Notes under the pieces: generated by a model
Told to the model about the DNA's origin: nothing
Database searches by the model: none
What the model saw: the letters and a program-made list of their open reading frames with translations, nothing else
In this document: one piece after another, positions 1 to 4,423 of the stretch
Numbering within the stretch: the first letter of the stretch is position 1
How the letters are laid out: each line of letters begins with the position of its first letter
From: JBBECJ01 sp041751795
GTDB taxonomy: Bacteria > Chloroflexota > Chloroflexia > Thermomicrobiales > CFX8
Direction of reading: 5' to 3'
NCBI GenBank assembly: GCA_041751795.1
Contig: JBGSWU010000316.1
Span: 1-6,193 of the forward strand
Length of the DNA: 6,193 nucleotides
Position numbers and translations under genes: made by a program

Positions 1-199
1 CCTCACCCTGCCCCGAAGGGTCTCGCCTTGTCGTGTTTAGTATAGCCCAGATTGCGAACATCAGGGAATACATGGAAATACGCATTTGTTCGGGTCGTCG
101 GAGAACCATTTCCACGATGCCGTATGACGACCGTCAGTCGCGGTATCCTGTGGCCCCGTTTTCGTACGGCCAGTCAGTTGAACAGGATTGAGGATCACG
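1..199. other. Non-coding left edge and upstream region of the first oxidoreductase
   Basis: I find no gene I can support here. One forward frame stays open from base 3 to a TGA at 189-191, but its 62 codons have no recognisable start and the peptide resembles nothing I know. A short perfect inverted repeat, TGACG-AC-CGTCA, lies at 125-136, about 64 bases before the gene start, and could be an operator half-site pair. TATCCT at 144-149 resembles a -10 box (four of six consensus bases), but no matching -35 box is visible at normal spacing, so I do not call a promoter. Confidence 0.5.
190..194 (+). promoter_or_regulatory. Ribosome binding site that sets the start of the first oxidoreductase
   Basis: GAGGA ends five bases before ATG 200, a normal Shine-Dalgarno distance. 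It overlaps the alternative in-frame TTG at 188, which therefore cannot use it. This favours ATG 200, whose product begins MKFGISLPTY, the usual opening beta strand of luciferase-like oxidoreductases. Confidence 0.75.
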
Positions 200-1099
200 A
201 TGAAGTTCGGTATTTCGCTTCCGACATATCCAGCAGGAGCGACAGTCGAAGGATTCGTCGCTGTTGCGAAGGCAGCGGAGCGACTTGGGTACACATCGGC
301 GTGGACGACCGACCACATCATCATGCCGCCCGAGCAGGCAGGGCCCTATGCGTCGATTTTCGAGCCACTGATGGTGCTGGCGTATCTGTCAGCCGAGACG
401 GAGACGGTGAACCTCGGGATTTCTGTGATCGTCGTGCCGCAGCGAAACGGAATCGTCCTTGCCAAGGAGTTGGCGACGCTCGATCACCTGTCGAGTGGTC
501 GCCTGATCGTCGGTGTCGGTGCCGGCTGGAACGAAGCCGAATTCCGAATGCTCGACGCCGAAAGCCGGTTCCACCGGCGTGGTGCGTATCTGGATGAGAC
601 GATTGAGGTCTGGCGCCATCTCTGGACCGACCCATCGCGCCAATTCTCCGGTGAGTTTTACGACCTGCCGGAAGTCGCGTTTGGTCCGCTTCCGTTGACT
701 GTCGGTGGCCCTCCCGTCTGGGTCGGCGGATCGTCGGCGGCAGCGCGTCGTCGGGCGGGCCGGATTGGTGCGGCATGGCACCCGGTAAATGTCCCGGCGG
801 CAGAGATCAGTTCGCAGTTTGCTGTCGTCCAAAAGGCAGCAGAAAAGGCTGGTCGTGCCGCTCCAGCGATTACTCCTCGCTTGTCGATGCAATTTGGTAC
901 GTCATTCGACGGTCCCGTTTCGGCGAGTGGGGCACTCGCAATCGAAGCATCCACTCGGGACGAGATGGTCGAGAAATTGAACGCGTACCGGGACGCAGGG
1001 GCCAGTGAGATCATCTGTCACTTTGGGTCGCCCGATGGGGCAGCGGTTGTCGAGGCGATGGAGCTGTTCGCTTCAGATGTGATGCCGGCGTTCGGTTGA
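200..1099 (+). CDS. LLM-class (luciferase-like) flavin/F420-dependent oxidoreductase
   Basis: This 299-residue protein is a complete luciferase-like oxidoreductase, a cytoplasmic TIM-barrel enzyme that moves hydride or oxygen using FMN or coenzyme F420. Family marks seen in order are the first strand MKFGISLP (1-8), AERLGYTSAW then TDH (27-39), ISVIVVPQRN (74-83), LATLDHLSSGRLIVGVGAGWNEAEF split across 92-115, the helix RRGAYLDETIEVWRHLW (126-142), and PVWVGG (172-177), which normally contacts the cofactor phosphate. Length and motif order best match the 'probable F420-dependent oxidoreductase' group (TIGR03619, Rv2161c-like). That subfamily call is from memory, and the cofactor cannot be settled from sequence. 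ATG 200 is preferred over TTG 188 because of the Shine-Dalgarno position. The stop is followed by a 324-base gap, so co-transcription with the next oxidoreductase is possible but not tight. The substrate is unknown. Confidence 0.93.
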   Translation: MKFGISLPTYPAGATVEGFVAVAKAAERLGYTSAWTTDHIIMPPEQAGPYASIFEPLMVLAYLSAETETVNLGISVIVVPQRNGIVLAKELATLDHLSSGRLIVGVGAGWNEAEFRMLDAESRFHRRGAYLDETIEVWRHLWTDPSRQFSGEFYDLPEVAFGPLPLTVGGPPVWVGGSSAAARRRAGRIGAAWHPVNVPAAEISSQFAVVQKAAEKAGRAAPAITPRLSMQFGTSFDGPVSASGALAIEASTRDEMVEKLNAYRDAGASEIICHFGSPDGAAVVEAMELFASDVMPAFG

Positions 1100-1178
1100 T
1101 ACCTGCTTTTCCTGACGACGCAGTCGAATGACAATCCCTGCAGTCATCCAACATCAACCTGGGTTCTTCCGACCCTGC

Positions 1179-1242
1179 GGACAGGCATCGGACAGGTATG
1201 GGACAGGTCCATCTGGTCAGGCGGACACCGCTCAAGGTCAGG
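1179..1242 (+). repeat. Five copies of GGWCAGG, the first three in exact 11-bp tandem
   Basis: GGACAGGCATC (1179-1189), GGACAGGTATG (1190-1200) and GGACAGGTCCA (1201-1211) follow one another head to tail. GGTCAGG recurs at 1215-1221 and 1236-1242. An 11-bp period puts the repeated bases on nearly the same face of the helix, as in repeated binding sites for a regulator. The copies lie 180-250 bases upstream of the second oxidoreductase start. Their function is unknown. Confidence 0.7.
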
Positions 1243-1285
1243 TGCGGTTTCTGTTCAACGGGGCGGTGTGCTGGGGCGTGAGCAT

Positions 1286-1298
1286 CCCTACTGTAGGG
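1286..1298. repeat. 13-bp palindrome CCCTACTGTAGGG
   Basis: Six-base arms CCCTAC and GTAGGG flank a single central T, giving perfect dyad symmetry. As RNA the loop would be too tight for the full stem, so a protein-binding site is the more natural reading. It lies 125 bases before the second oxidoreductase. Confidence 0.55.
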
Positions 1299-1309
1299 GG
1301 CATGGGCAG

Positions 1310-1347
1310 GTGAGCAACCACACAGTTGGTTTGAACACGTTGCTCAC
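1310..1347. repeat. Inverted repeat GTGAGCAAC / GTTGCTCAC with 20-base spacer
   Basis: GTGAGCAAC (1310-1318) and its exact reverse complement GTTGCTCAC (1339-1347) are separated by 20 bases. It could fold as an RNA stem-loop or act as a pair of operator half-sites centred 29 bp apart. No T tract follows, so it does not look like an intrinsic terminator. Confidence 0.6.
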
Positions 1348-1376
1348 TGCCACTTCAGCTGATGATGACAGCCACA

Positions 1377-1401
1377 CCCGGTCGATCACGATTCGACCGG
1401 G
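1377..1401 (+). promoter_or_regulatory. Hairpin directly upstream of the second oxidoreductase's ribosome site
   Basis: CCCGGTCGA (1377-1385) and TCGACCGGG (1393-1401) form a perfect 9-bp stem with a 7-base loop. Two further flanking pairs are possible if one G is bulged out. The stem ends ten bases before the GAAGGA ribosome site (1411-1416), so it sits in the presumed 5' leader. It could be an operator, or an RNA structure affecting initiation or leader stability. It lacks a T tract. Confidence 0.55.
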
Positions 1402-1423
1402 GTGACTTCGGAAGGATGCAACC

Positions 1424-2389
1424 ATGCGCGTAGGTCTTAGTCTGATGAACGCTGGTGACAACAGTAGTTACGCGGCGCTCAGTCGAGTCGCCCAGCACGC
1501 CGAATCCCTCGGGTACGATAGCCTCTGGGTGGCAGAGCGCGAGCCGTTCCCGCTCGGCGTCGAGCCTAAGCACGCGGTTTTTACGGGTGAACTGGTCGTT
1601 TCTCGCAGAGGTATCTCCTGTCTGCACGAAGCACTGGCGGTCGCCGCAGTTCAGACGGACAACATACGGCTCGGGATCAGCCTTCCGAACATTCCGTTTT
1701 ACAGCCCAATCGATACCGGCTATAGCCTGGCGGCGCTCGACCGGCTTTCGGACGGTCGCATTCAACTCGGGCTTGGCCTGGGCTGGTCGGTGGCAGAGTT
1801 CCAAAAGGTGGGCGCTGCGCTTGCCGAGCCAGGAACGCCTGCGAACGAGTTTGTCCGGGCGATTCAGACGGTCTGGGACGACCTCGGTAGTGGGTTCGTC
1901 GGTGATCACTACCTCATCCCGAAGCAGGGACGTGGGCTGGCTCCGATCCAGCGGCCTCATCTCCCGATCCAGTTGGTCGCATTCGCACCAGCGGCGGTTC
2001 AACCGCCAGCCCAGCTTCTGCGTGGAGGCGCACCGCTTTCGATGTCGCTGTCGAGTGAGGAAATGGCGGATGCTCTGGTTGGTGTCGCTGGGTCCACGAA
2101 GCAGTTCGCCGGAAGTCCGGAAATCGTGGTCCGGGCGCTGGTTCGGTTGACCGAGGGACCGATCGGTGAATCGCGCGCGATGTTCACTGGCTCGCGAGAC
2201 CAACTACGAGACGACATCGCGTTTGTCCACTCGCTCGGTGTGGACGAATTGCAGTTCGACCTCAGCCAGATGCAGGCCAGTTACGCGACTACCCACATGC
2301 TCGATGTCGCCGGAAAGCTCCGGGATCTTGTGCCAGTGGCCATGCGTTCCGTTCGAACTGCCTTCGCCCAGGATGGCGTCGCGGCGTAA
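1424..2389 (+). CDS. Second LLM-class (luciferase-like) oxidoreductase, divergent subtype
   Basis: This 321-residue protein is a luciferase-like oxidoreductase, a probable cytoplasmic TIM-barrel enzyme using FMN or F420. It shows the opening strand MRVGLSLMN (1-9), HAESLGYDSLWVAERE (25-40), IRLGISLPNIPFYSP (81-95), LAALDRLSDGRIQLGLGLGW (102-121) then SVAEF (122-126), and a late helix region LRDDIAFVHSLGVDELQFDL (261-280). It differs from its upstream neighbour: TDH is replaced by AERE, about 30 extra residues (roughly 41-70) follow that strand, and the usual PVWVGG-type phosphate segment is replaced by PIQLVAFAPAAVQPP (181-195). That suggests a different cofactor grip or substrate. GAAGGA at 1411-1416, seven bases before ATG 1424, supports the start. 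The two are not a recent duplication, since only the core motifs align. The substrate is unknown. Confidence 0.88.
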   Translation: MRVGLSLMNAGDNSSYAALSRVAQHAESLGYDSLWVAEREPFPLGVEPKHAVFTGELVVSRRGISCLHEALAVAAVQTDNIRLGISLPNIPFYSPIDTGYSLAALDRLSDGRIQLGLGLGWSVAEFQKVGAALAEPGTPANEFVRAIQTVWDDLGSGFVGDHYLIPKQGRGLAPIQRPHLPIQLVAFAPAAVQPPAQLLRGGAPLSMSLSSEEMADALVGVAGSTKQFAGSPEIVVRALVRLTEGPIGESRAMFTGSRDQLRDDIAFVHSLGVDELQFDLSQMQASYATTHMLDVAGKLRDLVPVAMRSVRTAFAQDGVAA

Positions 2390-2406
2390 AAAGATACCAG
2401 CGATTT

Positions 2407-2445
2407 ACAAGGGGGAGGCACGGTCTATCCGTTCATCCCCCTTGT
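2407..2445 (+). terminator. Hairpin after the second oxidoreductase, possible terminator
   Basis: ACAAGGGGGA (2407-2416) pairs perfectly with TCCCCCTTGT (2436-2445), a 10-bp GC-rich stem. Inside the 19-base loop, ACGG (2420-2423) and CCGT (2429-2432) form a further 4-bp stem. It starts 18 bases after the stop codon, the usual place for a terminator. No U tract follows directly, only five T at 2471-2475, so intrinsic termination is uncertain. mRNA 3'-end protection or a regulatory site are alternatives. Confidence 0.55.
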
Positions 2446-2465
2446 CCGTACGAACGTATTGACAA
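2442..2465. promoter_or_regulatory. 24-bp near-palindrome overlapping a TTGACA box, candidate operator
   Basis: TTGTC (2442-2446) and TACG (2449-2452) are mirrored by CGTA (2455-2458) and GACAA (2461-2465) around a central AA. Nine of eleven arm positions are exactly complementary and one more would be a G-T pair. The right arm contains the TTGACA of the candidate promoter, as expected if a dimeric repressor blocked polymerase there. It also overlaps the last four bases of the preceding hairpin. Confidence 0.5.
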
Positions 2466-2486
2466 TCGCGTTTTTCATGTCAAGAT
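2459..2486 (+). promoter_or_regulatory. Candidate promoter for the M28 peptidase gene
   Basis: A perfect consensus -35 box TTGACA (2459-2464) is followed after 16 bases by CAAGAT (2481-2486), which matches only three of six -10 consensus bases. If used, transcription would start near 2493 and leave a leader of roughly 270 bases before ATG 2767. The weak -10 and the overlapping inverted repeats suggest regulated initiation, if this is a promoter at all. Confidence 0.4.
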
Positions 2487-2549
2487 ACGTCCACCGCAGC
2501 AGCCTGAATCGCTGGCGCGCTACCGTGAACGGCAGTGGTCATTCAGGGG

Positions 2550-2585
2550 CTGGAACTCCAAAGAGTTCCGGGCGAGGAATTCCTC
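2550..2585 (+). repeat. Adjacent hairpin and 12-bp palindrome in the peptidase leader
   Basis: GGAACTC (2552-2558) and GAGTTCC (2563-2569) form a perfect 7-bp stem with a CAAA loop, extended to nine pairs by T-G and C-G outside it. Three bases after that stem comes GAGGAATTCCTC (2574-2585), a perfect 12-bp palindrome. Both elements carry GGAA and TTCC ends, so they could be two related binding sites or a structured leader RNA. Confidence 0.6.
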
Positions 2586-2756
2586 TATTGTCTGGTTCGA
2601 CGATCTTGGTTCGATGTCATGATTCTGCCTTCTGCCCTGGCGAACAAGCGGGGCGGAGTGCTGCCATGCATTGGCCTCAGCGGCAGAAACGGAGGTACTT
2701 CAGACGCAATAAGCCCTTGCCCTTGGATGTCATCGGAGCGTGAGTCGTTCTTCGAC

Positions 2757-2763
2757 AGGGGGG
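2757..2763 (+). promoter_or_regulatory. Ribosome binding site that sets the M28 peptidase start
   Basis: AGGGGGG ends three bases before ATG 2767, and its AGG core lies seven bases away, so it can serve that start. The upstream in-frame GTG at 2740 has no comparable site and would place nine polar residues before the signal peptide. Confidence 0.75.
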
Positions 2764-2766
2764 AAC

Positions 2767-4314
2767 ATGTTGGGTAAATCTATGCGCGTCTGGATCATCG
2801 TGGCGATACTCGGTTCGGCGATCGTCGTGCCGCCTGTCGCCTTCGCAGGACCGAATTCGTGTGACACCCGCGTCAACAACACGTTCGCGAAGTTACTTGA
2901 GTGCGTCACGATCAACGGCGTACGAGACCATCAGGCGGCGTTGCAGGCGATCGCCGATGCAAACAACGGCACACGGGTTTCTGGTTCACCAGGCTACGAT
3001 CAGTCTGTCGCCTACGCCGCCGAGATTTTCAGGAATGCCGGATACAATGTCACAGTTCAAGACTTCCTGTTCCAGACGTTCGTGTCATTGTCGCCAGCGA
3101 TCCTGGAACGGGTCTCGCCGAACCCTGCACCAATTACGAACAACATCATGTCGTATTCAGGTAGCGGAGACGTGACTGCTGCGGTGACGGCGCTTCCCGC
3201 ACCTCCGGCTGACCCAACGCCTGGGTGCGACGCAGGAGACTTTACAGGATTTCCGGTTGGTAACATCGCGTTGATTAGTCGCGGATTCTGCTCATTTGCG
3301 ATCAAGGCAACCAACGCAGATGCAGCTGGAGCCTCCGGGGTGATCATCTACAACAATGTCCCTGGGGCGATCAACGGTACGCTCGGCAACGGCTTCACAT
3401 TGGATATTCCAGTGACGTCGGTCACCCAGGCAACTGGCCAGGAACTGGTGTCCACCTCGAATCTGATCATACGGCTGAAGACTGAAACATTCCGAGGGAT
3501 TGCGACAACGTCGAACGTCATCGCGGAATCGGTCGGTGGCGATCCGAACAATGTCGTGATGGTCGGAGCGCATCTCGACTCGGTCAACGCCGGACCAGGT
3601 ATTCAGGACAACGGATCCGGCAGCGCCGCGATCCTTGAAGTCGCCGAGCAAATGCGAAAGGTGAAGCCGAGAAACAAAGTCCGCTTTGCCCTCTGGGGCG
3701 CGGAGGAGTCCAATCTGGTTGGTTCGACGTACTACGTTAACAACTTGAGCCAAGACGAACTGAACAAGATATCCCTCTATCTGAACTTCGATATGATCGG
3801 CTCGCCCAATCACGTCTTCTTCGTCTATGACGGCGATGACTCGGATGCTGTCGGTGCCGGACCTGGTCCAGCCGGTTCTGCACAGATCGAGGATCTGTTC
3901 GAAGCCTTTTACAGCATGAAAGGTCTGCCATATAAAGGCACCGACTTCAGCGGAAGGTCGGATTACGGACCATTCATCGCAGTCGGTATTCCGTCTGGCG
4001 GTCTCTTCACCGGTGCCGAGGGGATCAAGACGCCTGAGGAAGTTGCGCTCTGGGGTGGCACGGCAGGTGAGCAGTACGACCCGTGCTACCACCTGGCATG
4101 CGATACCTTCGATAACGTGAACCTGCATGCTCTGGATGTGAACGCGGACGCAGTTGCCTATTCGACGCTGCAATATGCGATGAATACGTCGAGTATCAAC
4201 GGAGTAAGCGGGAAGGGCAACTTCTCCCATACTCCGGGTAGTGGTAGCAACGGCGGGGGTGGCGGTAGCGGCGGCGGGCTTCACGATGACGAGCACGGCC
4301 TCGTTACGGAGTAA
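2767..4314 (+). CDS. Secreted zinc aminopeptidase, peptidase family M28 with PA domain
   Basis: This 515-residue exported metallopeptidase probably removes N-terminal amino acids from peptides outside the cell. Residues 1-27 are a Sec signal peptide: a Lys/Arg start, the hydrophobic stretch VWIIVAILGSAIVV, and a likely cut after AFA. A protease-associated domain spans roughly 140-240 (GNIALISRGFCSFAIKA, then GASGVIIYNN). The M28 catalytic domain spans about 250-470 with every expected two-zinc residue: H269 and D271 in GAHLDS, D281 in QDNGSG, E313 (general base) and E314 in GAEES, D342 in NFDMIG and H442 in CYHLACD. Six cysteines (32/45, 154/175, 440/445) fall into three close pairs and suggest disulfides. 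The tail is a Gly/Ser run (about 489-504) ending LHDDEHGLVTE, with no sorting motif. Domain order resembles the secreted Streptomyces/Bacillus aminopeptidases. Exact specificity, including a carboxypeptidase alternative, is open. Confidence 0.93.
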   Translation: MLGKSMRVWIIVAILGSAIVVPPVAFAGPNSCDTRVNNTFAKLLECVTINGVRDHQAALQAIADANNGTRVSGSPGYDQSVAYAAEIFRNAGYNVTVQDFLFQTFVSLSPAILERVSPNPAPITNNIMSYSGSGDVTAAVTALPAPPADPTPGCDAGDFTGFPVGNIALISRGFCSFAIKATNADAAGASGVIIYNNVPGAINGTLGNGFTLDIPVTSVTQATGQELVSTSNLIIRLKTETFRGIATTSNVIAESVGGDPNNVVMVGAHLDSVNAGPGIQDNGSGSAAILEVAEQMRKVKPRNKVRFALWGAEESNLVGSTYYVNNLSQDELNKISLYLNFDMIGSPNHVFFVYDGDDSDAVGAGPGPAGSAQIEDLFEAFYSMKGLPYKGTDFSGRSDYGPFIAVGIPSGGLFTGAEGIKTPEEVALWGGTAGEQYDPCYHLACDTFDNVNLHALDVNADAVAYSTLQYAMNTSSINGVSGKGNFSHTPGSGSNGGGGGSGGGLHDDEHGLVTE

Positions 4315-4351
4315 CAATCAGTCGGACCGTCTTCGGCGGCTGAAACAAACA

Positions 4352-4386
4352 GAAGGGGTCGGTCCAACATCTGGACCGGCCCCTTC
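4352..4386. terminator. Strong hairpin between convergent genes, probable two-way terminator
   Basis: Bases 4352-4366 pair with 4372-4386 in a 15-bp stem closing a 5-base loop (ACATC). In the forward transcript all fifteen pairs form, one of them U-G (4359/4379). In the reverse transcript that pair becomes an A-C mismatch. The reverse transcript then runs into TGTTTGTTTC, a U-rich tail that suits termination of the solute-binding protein gene. The forward side has only a short GTTC. It lies 37 bases after the peptidase stop and 37 bases after the binding-protein stop, midway between the two convergent genes. Confidence 0.8.
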
Positions 4387-4423
4387 GTTCGATCGCTCGA
4401 TGCGGCGGATCGTGTAGTTTCTG

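Larger units (their letters stand above)
1100..1423. other. Repeat-rich intergenic region between the two oxidoreductases
   Basis: No protein-coding frame here is convincing. A 61-codon forward frame (1128-1313) has no recognisable content and no good ribosome site. The stretch instead carries GGACAGG/GGTCAGG direct repeats (1179-1242), a 13-bp palindrome (1286-1298), a 9-bp inverted repeat with a 20-base spacer (1310-1347) and a 9-bp hairpin just before the ribosome site of the next gene (1377-1401). These are listed separately. I could not match it to a known riboswitch class: I looked for TPP, FMN, cobalamin and SAM-I conserved boxes and found none. Confidence 0.6.
2390..2766. other. Intergenic region and long leader before the M28 peptidase
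   Basis: This 377-base stretch has no gene I can support. It holds a strong hairpin (2407-2445), a near-symmetric element and candidate promoter (2442-2487), and a presumed leader of roughly 270 bases with a 9-bp hairpin (2550-2571) and a 12-bp palindrome (2574-2585). The 8-base word TGGTTCGA is repeated at 2593-2600 and 2607-2614. Two overlapping forward frames begin at TTG 2459 and GTG 2535 but have poor ribosome sites and unrecognisable products. A third frame (2503-2622) faintly resembles the N-terminus of an IS5-type transposase and is discussed as a finding. Confidence 0.55.

Noticed and set aside
3..191. Forward frame open from the left edge to TGA 189-191, a possible 3' end of an upstream gene
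   Set aside because: The 62 codons give a peptide with no recognisable motif and mixed third-position composition. The window edge makes any short open frame look partial.
52..597. 181-codon forward frame overlapping the first oxidoreductase
   Set aside because: It lies mostly inside the well-supported gene at 200-1099 in another frame, and its Arg/Ser-rich product is typical of an out-of-frame reading.
1128..1313. 61-codon frame in the spacer between the oxidoreductases
   Set aside because: It has no Shine-Dalgarno and no recognisable product, and it runs through the direct repeats, which explain its composition.
1100..1423. Known riboswitch or T-box upstream of the second oxidoreductase
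   Set aside because: I looked for conserved TPP, FMN, cobalamin and SAM-I boxes and saw none. Inverted repeats alone do not justify the call.
1355..2203. 282-codon reverse frame over the second oxidoreductase
   Set aside because: It is antisense to a gene with clear family motifs, and its Arg-rich product matches no family.
2740..2766. Earlier GTG start for the M28 peptidase
   Set aside because: It adds a polar stretch before the signal peptide, and the purine-rich ribosome site at 2757-2763 serves ATG 2767.
2459..2777. Two overlapping forward frames (TTG 2459 and GTG 2535) before the peptidase
   Set aside because: They use rare starts without good ribosome sites, their products are unrecognisable, and the second runs past the peptidase ATG.
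3292..4317. 341-codon reverse frame antisense to the peptidase
   Set aside because: The sense strand encodes a full signal peptide, PA domain and complete M28 zinc-ligand set, so the antisense frame is a by-product of GC-biased codons.
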